Assembly: GCA_046297495.1 (NCBI GenBank)
Contig: JBKBIP010000013.1
Location: 1 to 64,000, forward strand
Direction: 5' to 3'
Source of the DNA: JBKBIP01 sp046297495
Lineage (GTDB): Bacteria; Planctomycetota; Planctomycetia; Gemmatales; Gemmataceae
Length of the DNA stretch: 64,000 nucleotides
The stretch's first letter is position 1. Each line of letters begins with the position of its first letter. The notes under the pieces were generated by a model. That model was not told the DNA's origin. It saw only the letters and a program-made list of their open reading frames with translations, and did no database searches. Position numbers and translations under genes: made by a program. This document shows, one piece after another, positions 50,369-60,082 of the stretch.

Positions 50369-51049
50369 ATGAACGATGCCATGAAACCGTTTGTGCTGGT
50401 CGATTGCAGCCTGGTCCGTTATGCCACGGGCCGCGCCGTGCTCAATCTGCGCGAGCTGCTGGCGGCGGTGCGCAATGAGCCGGACGAGGTGCTGGAACAT
50501 CACATGATGCGCTGCGTGCTGGAGGACGTCTTCGAGCTGTATGAGTTTCCCAATGATTTGGCCCGCTGGTGCTGGACGGCGTTGGGGGACCATGTGCTGG
50601 CGGAGAAACTGGGCTTGGTGGACCCCTATCAGCATGAATCCTTGTCCTCGCTCCGCGCTGCCTTGGCGAACCTGATCGAGGAACGCTTATGGGGGTTGGA
50701 TCATGTCCCCTGGTGCCAGCCCGGCATGGAGGGGCACATCATGGAATCCAAGCTGATCGCCTACGACACCGGCGAGCGCTTCACCACGCCGGTGACGCTG
50801 GCGGAGGCCCTGCCGCGCATGTCGGTGCGGTCGTTGTTCTACCATGTGCATGAGGCGCGCCGCCGCACCCACGGCCAAACGGACGATTTTTCCCTGTGGC
50901 TGGAGGACATTGGCGCCCATCCCGAATTGGTGCGTGACTTGCGGGCCATCGATTTCTATTTCCTCAATCTACACGAGCTGCGCGTGCAGTTCTTGAAGGT
51001 GTTTCGCCATTACCTTCCCGATATTCAAGTACCCTTTTTGAGTGTGTGA
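50369..51049 (+). CDS. DUF5752 family protein
   Basis: A 226-aa soluble helical protein. Segments FVLVDCSLVRYATGRAVLNL, HHMMRCVLEDVFELYEFPND and FYHVHEARRRTHGQTDDFSL fit the DUF5752 family, which is regularly encoded next to trehalose synthases. It overlaps the next gene by TGATG. Likely an accessory factor of trehalose synthesis; no catalytic site is recognised. Confidence 0.75.
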   Translation: MNDAMKPFVLVDCSLVRYATGRAVLNLRELLAAVRNEPDEVLEHHMMRCVLEDVFELYEFPNDLARWCWTALGDHVLAEKLGLVDPYQHESLSSLRAALANLIEERLWGLDHVPWCQPGMEGHIMESKLIAYDTGERFTTPVTLAEALPRMSVRSLFYHVHEARRRTHGQTDDFSLWLEDIGAHPELVRDLRAIDFYFLNLHELRVQFLKVFRHYLPDIQVPFLSV

Positions 51050-52281
51050 TGAATCGACTGGATCGTTACGAGGAAGTGGTGGGCCATCAGGAAGTGCAGC
51101 GCTTGCGCGAGTTGGCCCGGAAACTGCACGGCAAGCGCGTCGTTCACGTCAACTCAACGCGCAGCGGCGGCGGCGTGGCCGAGATCCTCGATTGGATGGT
51201 GCCGCTGATGGTGGAGCTGGGGCTGGACGTGCGCTGGGAGGTGATCGAGGGGCCGCCCGAATTTTACAAAGTGACCAAGGCCTTTCACAACGGGTTGCAA
51301 GGACTGCCGATTGCCCTCAAGCCGAACGACTTTCGTTTGCATCGCGATGTCAATGAAGAGAACGCCAAGCGATTGAACCTGGCAGCGGACGTGGTGTTTA
51401 TCCACGATCCGCAGCCGGTGTACTTGCCGAAGTTCACTCCCGAAGGGCAGGTGGGGAAGTGGGTGTGGCGCTGCCATATTGACGCCTCGCGGCCCGATCG
51501 CGGCGTGTGGAAATACATCGAGTCGGCCATCCCCCATTATCAAGCCACGATCTTTTCCATGGCGGCTTTCACCCGCCCCTTGCCCCGTCCCATGATCCTC
51601 ATCGCCCCCTCGATTGATCCGTTGTCCGAGAAGAATTGCGCCATTGCCGAACACGAGCGCATTGAGAAGTTGGTGGAATTAGGTATCGATCCTCAGCGTC
51701 CATTGATCTTGCAGGTGTCCCGCTTTGATCGCTTCAAAGACCCGTTGGGGGTGATCGCGGCGTATCATCTGGTCAAGCCCTACTACCCCGAGCTACAACT
51801 GGTGTTGGCCGGCGGTCCCGCCACCGACGATCCCGAAGGGGCCGAAGTGTATCAGGAAGTCATGGACCGCGCCAGCGACGACGCCGACATCCACATTCTC
51901 ATGCTGCCCCCCGATGCGCATCGCAGCATCAACATTTTGCAGCGCTCGGCGGAGATCGTATTGCAAAAATCGCTCAAGGAGGGGTTCGGACTGACGGTGA
52001 CGGAGGCGCTGTGGAAGAGCAAGCCGGTGATTGGCGGCGCCTGCGGCGGCATCAAGCTCCAGGTCCACGACTACCAAACGGGTTTCCTGGTACACTCCCC
52101 CGAAGGGGCCGCCTATCGGATTCGGTACTTGCTTCGTTTCGCCGATAAATGTCAACGCATGGGCCAACGCGGGCATGAGCTGGTCCTGGAACACTTTCTC
52201 CTCACGCGCCATTTGCGCGACTATCTGTGCGTTTTGTTGAGTCTGGATCATGCTGACGCGGGCTTCGAGCTGGTGGCGTGA
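51049..52281 (+). CDS. TreT-type trehalose synthase (GT4 glycosyltransferase)
   Basis: A 410-aa GT-B enzyme. VVHVNSTRSGGGVAEILDWM (N-terminal Gly-rich loop), WVWRCHIDASRPDRGVWKYI and PLILQVSRFDRFKDPLGVIA are TreT features; the C-terminal nucleotide-binding site has KSLKEGFGLTVTEALWKSKP (EGFGLTVTEA, E-x7-E motif) and IGGACGGIKLQV. It would make trehalose from a nucleotide sugar and glucose. Start ATG 51049 overlaps the upstream stop; a GTG three bases earlier is possible. Confidence 0.88.
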   Translation: MNRLDRYEEVVGHQEVQRLRELARKLHGKRVVHVNSTRSGGGVAEILDWMVPLMVELGLDVRWEVIEGPPEFYKVTKAFHNGLQGLPIALKPNDFRLHRDVNEENAKRLNLAADVVFIHDPQPVYLPKFTPEGQVGKWVWRCHIDASRPDRGVWKYIESAIPHYQATIFSMAAFTRPLPRPMILIAPSIDPLSEKNCAIAEHERIEKLVELGIDPQRPLILQVSRFDRFKDPLGVIAAYHLVKPYYPELQLVLAGGPATDDPEGAEVYQEVMDRASDDADIHILMLPPDAHRSINILQRSAEIVLQKSLKEGFGLTVTEALWKSKPVIGGACGGIKLQVHDYQTGFLVHSPEGAAYRIRYLLRFADKCQRMGQRGHELVLEHFLLTRHLRDYLCVLLSLDHADAGFELVA

Positions 52282-52327
52282 GAGGAACCATAGAGCTGGA
52301 GAAACTCCCCCTCATCACCTGGCGTGC

Positions 52328-52376
52328 CATTCATCGTTTGGCGCACGTCTCTCCCCTCACGCGAAAGGATGAATCC
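52328..52376. repeat. Palindrome of the TTCGCG family between two convergent genes
   Basis: CATTCATCGTTTGGCG (52328-52343) pairs imperfectly with CGCGAAAGGATGAATC (52360-52375). Located 47 bases after treT and before the penicillin acylase stop. Confidence 0.45.
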
Positions 52377-52385
52377 TGAGGCCAG

Positions 52386-54806
52386 TTACTCCCGCGGCTC
52401 CAATGTCAAGCGTTCGACCTCCTGTTCGTCGGCGATTTGACGATCCAACGTCAAGCAATGATAACGCCCTTCGAGCCAGTCTTGGAACTGGTCGCGGTAG
52501 TGCGGGCTGGCGGGGTGGCCGGATTGACTTTGACCATCAATGGCCCAGAGCGCCGGCGGCGTCGAGGACAAATCGACGATCAGGCGATAGCCGCCGCCGA
52601 TGCGCGCTTCGAGCTGGGCGCCCAAGCCGGTGTTGCAGACGGTGGTAAGGTCCCCTTGCACCGGCAGCCCCCCTTGATCGAGCAACTGGCCCAGGTCGCC
52701 GCGACCGGACAGCACGTGCCGCAAGGGGAGCACATGAATCCGGCCCCAGGTCCATTGCGTCATGTCGGGGCCAAGGCGGACGGCCAAATCGTCGAGGGCG
52801 TCGAGGACGGCTTGGCGCAGCGCCGGTTCGCGGCGGTCCGGCGCGAACCAGCCGAGATCGTCTTTCTCCAGCAACGAGGCGGCCAGGCTGGCGGCGCCGC
52901 CAGCCAGCAACGCCGCCGTCTCTCCCGCGAAGCGTTCTTGCACGACCCGCTTGGTCCACTGGCTGAACAAAGAAACGAACAATGTCGCTCCCACCCGATC
53001 GCGCTCCATGCAGCCATCCCAAGCGGACAGATGGCGAACCGCTTCTTGCACGCGCGGCTCGTCCAGCTCGGCCAATTGCCGTAACAGATAGGGCAAACAG
53101 CGGCTGGCTCGCTTGGAGACTGCGTCCTGGTGCATGGCCACGCAATCGGAGAAATCCAACAGCTCACGCTGTTCGATCATCTCTCGAATCCGCCAGGCGC
53201 GCAAGCCATCGACCCACGTTCCCGATAGCGGGTGCAAGAAATCATCCGGGGCGACGCGGTTGTTGGCCGTCGCCAGCCAGCCGCGCGGCGGATCGACACA
53301 ATGCGGCATCTCCTCGAACGGAATCAACCCGGCCCACTGATGCGCCGGCTCCCAGCCCGGTCGAAAGCCGCGTTCCCCCACGCGCCGCAACGGGATGCGA
53401 CCGCTGGCTTGATAGCCAATGTGCCCCTCCACGTCAGCATAGACGACGCTGAACGTCGGCACATACCAAGGACGCATGGCGGCGCGGAATTCCTGGGCGG
53501 AGGCGGCCCGGTCCATCGCCAACAGCGCCGTCAACCAACCCCCTTCGCTCGCTCCCAGCCATTTCAGAGACACCGGCCCCAGTTTTCGCGCTGCGGGCGG
53601 CAAGATGTCGCTGACAATGGGGCCGTTGCGTGAAGAACGAATCGTGAGCCGAACGGCCTCGCCCCCCTTCACGGCGATGATTTCCTCATGTCGTCGTGCT
53701 GGCTCCCATTGGCCATCGAAGAGAAAGCAATCGGGATGAGCAGGATCGGTTTGTTCGAGGTACAAATCGCGTTGCGAGCAGATATTATTGGTGCAGCCCC
53801 AGGCGACCCGTTCATTGCGGCCAAACATGACCGCCGGCATCCCCGCATACGCCATCCCCGCCACCTGAAACGAGCCGCCGCACAGATGGACTTCGTACCA
53901 CAAGGAAACAGCGTCGAAATAGACGTGCGGATCGCTGGCCAACAGCGGCTTGCCGCTGGCCGAATGCGCGCCGTTGACCACCCAATTGTTGCTGCCGGTG
54001 CCGTCGTGGCCGGCGCTGGTCGTCGTTCCTACCGCTGGGCCGTCACTCCGGCGCGGGTACGAACCGGGGGGCAAGATACTTTCCGCATCCGCTTCCCCCA
54101 CGAGAAAAGCGCGCAGCAACGGCCCCTCCCCCAAGGCGCGTTTGGCCAGCTCCGGCATGACAATGACGGGAAAGCGCCCGGTCAGATACCAGCGAAATTC
54201 TCCTTCGATGGTCAAGCAGTCGATCTCTGTCCACGGTTCGGGGCGGTAGCCGAGCAAGTCGAATTCAATCGGCAAGCAGTCGCGGCATTGCTCCATCCAG
54301 GCGTTGATCCCTTGCGTGAAGGCGGTGAGGATGGTTTTCGTTTCCGTGTCCAGGCGTTGCCATTCGGCTTCGGCGAGGCGGCGAATCCCCACGGTGCGAG
54401 CCAGGATGTCCAGCTCCAAGATGTTTTGGAAACCGACGACACGGGCCATCAGGTCCAGCTCATGGCCGTCGCCGCCGAGAATCTCCGCCAGCCGCCCCGC
54501 CCCGCGCCGCCGCAGATAGTCGAGCTGAAAGAGCCGATCCTGGGCCATCACGTAGCCGAAGGCGACGAACAGATCGGTGTCATTAGTGGCGACGATGTGC
54601 GGCACCCCCCGGCGGTCACGGTCGATGCGGACCGGCTGCCTCACGGGGGCCTTGACCTGGCCGGTGGTGGCGGGCAAACGCCGCTGGGCCTGTGCCTGCC
54701 ACCCGGCGCGGAAGTCCGCTTCAGTGCATCCGGCCGCTTCACACAACGCGGCAATCGTTTCCCCCGCCCCCAGACGGCCCAAGATGTCCATGTCGGAGAG
54801 TTGCAT
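52386..54806 (-). CDS. Penicillin acylase family Ntn-hydrolase
   Basis: An 806-aa N-terminal-nucleophile hydrolase that should self-cleave before Ser272 in DGTGSNNWVVNG to form alpha and beta chains. Other marks: VPHIVATNDTDLFVAFGYVM in the alpha part, LASDPHVYFDAVSLWYEVHL and MPAVMFGRNERVAWGCTNN (oxyanion Asn) in the beta part, plus LATANNRVAPDDF. No export signal is visible; the first 55 residues look helical (AALCEAAGCTEADFRAGWQA) instead. Substrate (an amide such as an acyl-homoserine lactone) is unknown. AGGA lies close upstream of the ATG. Confidence 0.9.
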   Translation of the reverse strand: MQLSDMDILGRLGAGETIAALCEAAGCTEADFRAGWQAQAQRRLPATTGQVKAPVRQPVRIDRDRRGVPHIVATNDTDLFVAFGYVMAQDRLFQLDYLRRRGAGRLAEILGGDGHELDLMARVVGFQNILELDILARTVGIRRLAEAEWQRLDTETKTILTAFTQGINAWMEQCRDCLPIEFDLLGYRPEPWTEIDCLTIEGEFRWYLTGRFPVIVMPELAKRALGEGPLLRAFLVGEADAESILPPGSYPRRSDGPAVGTTTSAGHDGTGSNNWVVNGAHSASGKPLLASDPHVYFDAVSLWYEVHLCGGSFQVAGMAYAGMPAVMFGRNERVAWGCTNNICSQRDLYLEQTDPAHPDCFLFDGQWEPARRHEEIIAVKGGEAVRLTIRSSRNGPIVSDILPPAARKLGPVSLKWLGASEGGWLTALLAMDRAASAQEFRAAMRPWYVPTFSVVYADVEGHIGYQASGRIPLRRVGERGFRPGWEPAHQWAGLIPFEEMPHCVDPPRGWLATANNRVAPDDFLHPLSGTWVDGLRAWRIREMIEQRELLDFSDCVAMHQDAVSKRASRCLPYLLRQLAELDEPRVQEAVRHLSAWDGCMERDRVGATLFVSLFSQWTKRVVQERFAGETAALLAGGAASLAASLLEKDDLGWFAPDRREPALRQAVLDALDDLAVRLGPDMTQWTWGRIHVLPLRHVLSGRGDLGQLLDQGGLPVQGDLTTVCNTGLGAQLEARIGGGYRLIVDLSSTPPALWAIDGQSQSGHPASPHYRDQFQDWLEGRYHCLTLDRQIADEQEVERLTLEPRE

Positions 54807-54959
54807 GAATGCTTCCTGTTTCAGTATGGTTGTGGTATTTGCGCGTCAGTAAGCCCAAGCCGAGGATGATTCATCGTGCCGCGCCGACCAGCGCGAGCGT
54901 GGCTGAAACGCAAAATCCAAGAATCATTGAATCAAACATTATCGTTAACCATCCATTCT

Positions 54960-56435
54960 TTATCTATTCTGTTCCAGCCGATCCACGATGGTGGACAGCA
55001 CCTTGATCCTGGCCCAGTTCTTGTCGTTGCCTTCCACCAAGATCCAGGGGGCGGCGGGGGTGCTGGTTTTGGCGATCATGTCACAGGCGGCGGCCTGGTA
55101 GGAATCCCACTTGTCCCGATTGCGCCAGTCTTCCTCGGTAAGCTTGTACTGTTTATACGGCGTGGTTTCCCGGTCCTGGAAGCGGCGCAACTGTTCATCA
55201 GGGGTCAGGGCGATGTAAAATTTCAACAGGATGACGCCAAACTCCGTGAGTTGGTCCTCAAATTCGTTGATCTCCTCATAGGCCCGCTGCCATTCGTCTT
55301 GGGTGCAAAAACCTTCGATGCGCTCGACCAACACGCGGCCATACCAGGAACGGTCGTAGATGGTGATACGGCCTAGTCGCGGCAGATGCCGCCAGAAGCG
55401 CCACAGATACGGATGGGCCAATTCCTCATCGGTGGGGGCGGCGACGGCGATGACCTGATAGTCGCGGGCGTCCATGGCGGCCGTCAGTCGGCGGATGGTC
55501 CCCCCTTTGCCGGCGGCGTCCGGCCCCTCGAACACCAAGATCATAGAACGGCGTTCGTCGTGCAGCCGGCGGGTCAGGATGTTGATTTTTCCTTGTAGTT
55601 TGAGCAGTTTCTTTTTGTATTCCTTTGGATTGAGCGATTTGCTCATATCCAGCTGATTGAGAATGTTGATTGGGTCGGGATGCAGCACGGTCGGCTTCGG
55701 TTCGGAACGCGGCGGCGCGGCTTGAACGCTGTCCAGGCGCTGACGCAGAGACTCCCACAGCGTGCGTGCGACTGTCAGATCGCGGTAACGCCGATCCACG
55801 GCCTCGACAATGTGCCACGGCGCGGCACTGGTGCTCGTCTCGCGGAGGACCTCCTCGGCGATCAGCCGAAAGTCGTCGTAGCGTTTGAGGTATTGCCAAT
55901 CTTCCTTGGTGACGCGCCAACTCTGCAAGGGATCGGCTTCCAGTTTCCGAAAATGGGAGCGGATGGCGTCCTTGGACATGTGCAGCCAAAACTTCACGAT
56001 CAAGGTATTCTCATGGTGCAACATGCGTTCAAAATGTACAATGTGTTGGATGGTCCGCCCTAACGCGGCGCGATCCAAACCGTGCCGCACGCTATCGAGA
56101 AATAATCGCATGTACCATGAACGGAGAAAAATTCCCATGCGACCATGAGGCGGCAACAAGCGCCAGAAGCGCCACAGAGGAGGCCGTTGGCGTTCTTCGT
56201 CGGTCGGCTGGTCGATGGCGTGCGTCTGAATGCCGCGCGCGTCTAGCCAGGCGAGCAACATGTCCATCGTGGACGCCTTGCCGCCCCCCTCGACTCCCGA
56301 CAGCAGGACAATGACCGAGAATGGAGCCGCCGCCAATTCCCGTTGCGCTTGCAGCAGATCGGTGCGAACTTGCGGAGCTTGATCCTTGTACGTTTGCTTA
56401 TCAATCCGATTGCCGATTTCCGCGACTTCCAACAT
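54960..56435 (-). CDS. Two-domain PPK2-type polyphosphate kinase/phosphotransferase
   Basis: A 491-aa enzyme with two PPK2 domains in tandem. The N-terminal half has SVIVLLSGVEGGGKASTMDM as a changed Walker A, with WRLLPPHGRMGIFLRSWYMR; the C-terminal half has LVFEGPDAAGKGGTIRRLTA (normal Walker A), WRFWRHLPRLGRITIYDRSW (lid and Walker B) and a YKLTEEDWRNR motif. Two-domain PPK2 are polyP:AMP phosphotransferases; only the second domain looks fully competent. Start at ATG 56435. Confidence 0.9.
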   Translation of the reverse strand: MLEVAEIGNRIDKQTYKDQAPQVRTDLLQAQRELAAAPFSVIVLLSGVEGGGKASTMDMLLAWLDARGIQTHAIDQPTDEERQRPPLWRFWRLLPPHGRMGIFLRSWYMRLFLDSVRHGLDRAALGRTIQHIVHFERMLHHENTLIVKFWLHMSKDAIRSHFRKLEADPLQSWRVTKEDWQYLKRYDDFRLIAEEVLRETSTSAAPWHIVEAVDRRYRDLTVARTLWESLRQRLDSVQAAPPRSEPKPTVLHPDPINILNQLDMSKSLNPKEYKKKLLKLQGKINILTRRLHDERRSMILVFEGPDAAGKGGTIRRLTAAMDARDYQVIAVAAPTDEELAHPYLWRFWRHLPRLGRITIYDRSWYGRVLVERIEGFCTQDEWQRAYEEINEFEDQLTEFGVILLKFYIALTPDEQLRRFQDRETTPYKQYKLTEEDWRNRDKWDSYQAAACDMIAKTSTPAAPWILVEGNDKNWARIKVLSTIVDRLEQNR

Positions 56436-56624
56436 AATGCCGTTCTCAACATGATGGGTGCGTGGGTTTCGTAGTATCTTATGAAATTTGGCTGAAGATG
56501 CTGCTGGCGTGGCTGATACTTTACGTGGGCGGCACACGGCATGCTGGTTGCGCTGTGCTATCCTTATGTCCGGGTGGGCATCATGCCTCATCCTAACTTT
56601 TCAGGAAGAGAAGGACGTTCTTCG

Positions 56625-57437
56625 ATGACTCCCATGGTTTTCTCGGAACAACAAAAAACAGACGCCAAACCGCAATGGCTGGCCCCGGATGCCTCATTCG
56701 AGGCGGCGTTTCGCCAGCGTTATCCACTTGTCTGGTTGCTGACGTTGATCGGTCCCTGGGTGCTGACCGCCGTGCTGCTGGTCCTCTTGTATCTTACGCA
56801 GGGCAAGGAGTACGTGGGGAAATTGCTGGGGGCGGCGGCGGCGGCGTTTCTGTTCTTTGGCCGCTTCATCATCCTGGGGGGGCAACGCGGCGAGGCGGGA
56901 GCGCTTCAGACGTTTCTCAGCCCCGAAGAACTGTTCCTGATGCTGCTGTACATGGATTTGCTCGTCGCTTGCGTGTTGATCTTTCATTTGGGATTCGTCT
57001 TTCGCTTGCCGTTTCTTGGTCCCCGCTTGCAATTGCTGGTGGAGGACGGTCACTTCATTCTGCGATCCAATCCGTGGATGAAACGGGCTTCGTTCATTGG
57101 TTTGGTGGCGTTCGTGATGTTTCCTTTGGCGGCGACCGGCAGCATTGGCGGCTCGATCTTTGGTCGGCTGCTGGGCATGAGCCGGTTGACCACGTTTCTC
57201 GGCGTGGCGCTGGGGAGTCTGTTAGGCTGCGGCATGATGTATTTCGGCAATAGCTTGCTCTTACGCCATTTGAACCGCGACAATCCCGTGGTCATGTATG
57301 GCGGCATCGTGATCATTGCGTTGATCATTTTGCTCTTGAACCATCGTTATCGACAGCTCAAGGCCCGCACCTTGGCCGAAGTCAAGCGACGCATGGCGGA
57401 GAACATTGAGCCGGGGGAACGCGCCGGGCCTGCTTGA
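56625..57437 (+). CDS. Small multidrug export family membrane protein
   Basis: A 270-aa protein with 5-6 hydrophobic segments: WLLTLIGPWVLTAVLLVLLY, GAAAAAFLFFGRFIILGG, LFLMLLYMDLLVACVLIFHL, FIGLVAFVMFPLAATGSIGG and VVMYGGIVIIALIILLLNHR. The VMFPLAATGSIGGSIFGRLL stretch with its Gly-rich turn is characteristic of the small multidrug export (Sm_multidrug_ex) family. Ligand unknown; membrane position is certain. ATG 56625 with GAAGGA about nine bases upstream is chosen among several in-frame ATGs. Confidence 0.72.
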   Translation: MTPMVFSEQQKTDAKPQWLAPDASFEAAFRQRYPLVWLLTLIGPWVLTAVLLVLLYLTQGKEYVGKLLGAAAAAFLFFGRFIILGGQRGEAGALQTFLSPEELFLMLLYMDLLVACVLIFHLGFVFRLPFLGPRLQLLVEDGHFILRSNPWMKRASFIGLVAFVMFPLAATGSIGGSIFGRLLGMSRLTTFLGVALGSLLGCGMMYFGNSLLLRHLNRDNPVVMYGGIVIIALIILLLNHRYRQLKARTLAEVKRRMAENIEPGERAGPA

Positions 57438-57574
57438 CCCTGGCGCGCGTCCGGTTTTATAATGCACATCAGACCGATTGCTTACGCCACCAACAACCTA
57501 CTAAGGCAAAGCTCGTGAACAAGTGGCTTCGCCAAGCGCGCGGCTGATGGGAACAAGTGAAAGAGAGGCCCTCC

Positions 57575-57973
57575 GTGCCCGTTCAGATGGAATTGAAGCG
57601 CATCATCATCAGCGAAGTACATGAACAGCAAGTCATCATGCTCAAGGAGACGGACGGTCCCCGGAATTTCCCCATCGTCATCGGCATCTTTGAGGCGACC
57701 AGCATCGACCGCCGAGTCAAGGGGATGCCGTCGCCGCGCCCCCTGACGCATGACTTGGTGGCCAACGTGATTGAGCAGATGGGGGGAGACCTGCAAGATA
57801 TTTACATCAGCGAGTTGCGCGATCACACCTACTACGCCAAGCTGCGCATCCGGCACGAAGGAGAGTTGATCGACGTCGATTGCCGCCCCAGCGACGCCAT
57901 CGCCCTGGCCGTCACCGCCCGCGTCCCCATCTACGTCGCCGAGGACGTGCTCAACGAAGTGTGCGGCGATTAG
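57575..57973 (+). CDS. Bifunctional nuclease family (DUF151) protein
   Basis: A 132-aa protein of the BFN/DUF151 family. VMLKETDGPRNFPIVIGIFEA-type segment (residues about 20-40), LTHDLVANVIEQMGGDLQDI, and DVDCRPSDAIALAVTARVPI with the SDAIALA motif are visible. Some members have DNase/RNase activity, but catalytic residues are not agreed. GTG 57575 with AGAGG six bases upstream is preferred to the GTG six codons earlier. Confidence 0.85.
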   Translation: MPVQMELKRIIISEVHEQQVIMLKETDGPRNFPIVIGIFEATSIDRRVKGMPSPRPLTHDLVANVIEQMGGDLQDIYISELRDHTYYAKLRIRHEGELIDVDCRPSDAIALAVTARVPIYVAEDVLNEVCGD

Positions 57974-58043
57974 AGCCGGTTGTCCCGCCTGGCATGGCGC
58001 CCCGCGGGTTATGCTTTATTACCTCGGCAAGGAAGACCCGCCA

Positions 58044-58093
58044 AGCCGCGACCGTCGGGGAGTGGTACGCCCCGCTCCCGGACGGTCGCGGCT
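58044..58093. repeat. Palindromic REP-like element before rlmN
   Basis: AGCCGCGACCGTC (58044-58056) is mirrored by GACGGTCGCGGCT (58081-58093); inside, GGGAG pairs with CTCCC. The right arm is present also at 25164-25183 with 20 bases identical. This marks a dispersed repeat in intergenic DNA. Confidence 0.65.
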
Positions 58094-58201
58094 CCGACAA
58101 GCCGTTCATCCAACGTTCGACGCGCTCGCTAAGTTGTTATCCACACCCGCGCGCTTTTTTCCGTTCCATCGCTGGCACTTCGCCCTGTACAATGATGCAT
58201 A

Positions 58202-59314
58202 ATGTTGTTGGAATCACGAAAGGACGGCGCGGCGCGGGTGGAGCGGCGGCCTGTTTTGGATTTGCACCCGGCGGAGCTGCGGGTCTGGTTTCAGGAACGC
58301 GGGCAGCCGCCGATGCGCGCCCGCCAGACGCGGCGCTGGTTGCTGCAAGGACGAGCCGAAGGGTTCGCGGGTATGACCGATTTGCCGGCGGCGCTGCGGC
58401 ACGAGCTGGATGAGGCGTTCACGCCGTTGGGCACGGCAATTGCTTGTCACCAGACGGCCCGCGACGGCACGCACAAGCTGCTGTTGCGGCTGCGCGACGA
58501 CCGGCACATCGAGTGCGTGTTAATTCAAGAAGGGGACCGGCGGACGGCCTGCGTCAGCACGCAGGTCGGCTGCGGCATGGGCTGCGTCTTCTGCGCCAGC
58601 GGCCTCGACGGCGTCGAACGCAACCTGACCAGCGGCGAGATTCTGGAACAGCTGGTGCGGCTGCGCAACCTGCTGCCCGCCAGCGAACGGCTGACGAACA
58701 TCGTCGTCATGGGGATGGGAGAGCCGTTGGCCAATCTGGACAATCTGTTGACGGCTCTCGATGCCGCCTGCGCCGCCGAGGGGTTGGGGATCAGTCCCCG
58801 GCACGTGACGATTTCCACCGTCGGTTTGCCCGCCAAGATGCGCCGCCTCGCCGATGAGGGGAAACCCTACCATTTGGCGGTGTCGTTGCACGCGCCGTGG
58901 GATGACTTGCGCGACCGCATCGTTCCGACCAATCCGCGCACCGGCCTCGACGCCATCCTGCAAGCCGCCGACTACTTTTTCGAGAAAACCGGGCGGCGCG
59001 TGACCTATGAATATGTCCTGTTGGGACAGCTGAACGACAGCAACGGCGCGGCGCGGGAGCTGGCGGCGCGCATCCAAGGGCGTTGCGCCCACGTCAACCT
59101 GATTCCGTTCAACGAGGTGGACGGCCTGCCTTACCGCCGGCCCACGCAGGAAGCGTTGACAGCCTTCGTGAACCACTTACGCCGGGCCGGGCTGAGTGTC
59201 AAAGTACGCAAGCGCAAAGGCTCGGAGATCGATGCCGCCTGTGGTCAATTGCGGCGGCGGCTGGAAGGCGAGTCTGGGACGCGCGCCGGCGGCGCGCTCG
59301 CGAACCGGAAATGA
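58202..59314 (+). CDS. rlmN: 23S rRNA/tRNA adenosine-C2 methyltransferase RlmN
   Basis: A radical SAM enzyme, 370 aa, methylating A2503 of 23S rRNA and A37 of some tRNAs. The iron-sulfur motif CxxxCxxC lies in QVGCGMGCVFCASG (Cys124, 128, 131); GMGEPLANLDNLL binds SAM; the methyl-carrying Cys lies near the C-terminus in EIDAACGQLRRR, and the second in the GMGCVF region. ATG 58202 has only a weak SD (TACAAT nearby may be a promoter). The next gene follows directly. Confidence 0.93.
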   Translation: MLLESRKDGAARVERRPVLDLHPAELRVWFQERGQPPMRARQTRRWLLQGRAEGFAGMTDLPAALRHELDEAFTPLGTAIACHQTARDGTHKLLLRLRDDRHIECVLIQEGDRRTACVSTQVGCGMGCVFCASGLDGVERNLTSGEILEQLVRLRNLLPASERLTNIVVMGMGEPLANLDNLLTALDAACAAEGLGISPRHVTISTVGLPAKMRRLADEGKPYHLAVSLHAPWDDLRDRIVPTNPRTGLDAILQAADYFFEKTGRRVTYEYVLLGQLNDSNGAARELAARIQGRCAHVNLIPFNEVDGLPYRRPTQEALTAFVNHLRRAGLSVKVRKRKGSEIDAACGQLRRRLEGESGTRAGGALANRK

Positions 59315-59338
59315 TTGAACCCCGCGAGGAGGGTGGTG

Positions 59339-59992
59339 GTGGCAATTGGTGAGACCAGCAGTCAACTGGCCCTCCGCGACCCCGACATTCGCCTGATGTT
59401 GCGGGTCCGCGCCGACGAAGCCGGCGCGTTCGAGGAGCTGGTGGACAGCTACCAACATCGTCTGGTTGCCGTCTTGCACCATGTTCTCGGCCACGCGGAA
59501 GAGGCCGAGGACCTGGCCCAGGAGGTGTTTTTGCGCGTCTATCGCTCGCGCAAGAAGTATCGGCCCCGCGCCAAATTCTCGACGTGGTTGTTCACCATCG
59601 CCAATAACTTGGCGCTCAACGCCCTGCGCAACCGGCAGCGCCGGCCGGTGGTGCCCCTGTCGGTTCGTGATTCCGGCCCATTGGGACCGCGCCCCGCCGA
59701 GCAGCTGGCGCGCGACCGCGATCATGCCCCCACGCGCCGCTTGGAACAGGAAGAACTCATTCACGTCATTCGACAAGCCCTTGACAGCTTGAACGAGCGC
59801 CAGCGCATGGCGGTCGTATTGAATAAGTACGAGGACATGAACTACGCGGAAATCGCCGAGGTCATGGGGTTGACCGTCAAGGCGGTCAAGTCCTTGCTCA
59901 GCCGGGCGCGGCACAATCTGCGCGAAGCCTTGAAAGATTACATCCAGATGGACGGCGCGCCGACCCGCGCGGCGGATGAAGAGGAGTTTTGA
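59339..59992 (+). CDS. ECF RNA polymerase sigma factor
   Basis: A 217-aa sigma70-family factor. Sigma2 region: AGAFEELVDSYQHRLVAVLH, EEAEDLAQEVFLRVYRSRKK and FSTWLFTIANNLALNALRNR; sigma4: DSLNERQRMAVVLNKYEDMN and YAEIAEVMGLTVKAVKSLLS with the HTH. There is a short sigma-3.2-like linker with Pro/Arg. The GTG at 59339, six bases after GGAGG, is the best start (in-frame TTG at 59315 is less likely). Followed by an anti-sigma-like gene. Confidence 0.93.
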   Translation: MAIGETSSQLALRDPDIRLMLRVRADEAGAFEELVDSYQHRLVAVLHHVLGHAEEAEDLAQEVFLRVYRSRKKYRPRAKFSTWLFTIANNLALNALRNRQRRPVVPLSVRDSGPLGPRPAEQLARDRDHAPTRRLEQEELIHVIRQALDSLNERQRMAVVLNKYEDMNYAEIAEVMGLTVKAVKSLLSRARHNLREALKDYIQMDGAPTRAADEEEF

Positions 59993-60082
59993 CATCGGGA
60001 TGAGACCGTTTGCACGAGTATCAACGAGCACGCGCGAAACGATGCGTCTCTCTGGAAATTGCCGCGAAGTAGAGGACCATTC

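Noticed and set aside
53688..54869. 393-codon plus-strand frame opposite the penicillin acylase gene
   Set aside because: Shadow of the real gene on the other strand with no domain content.
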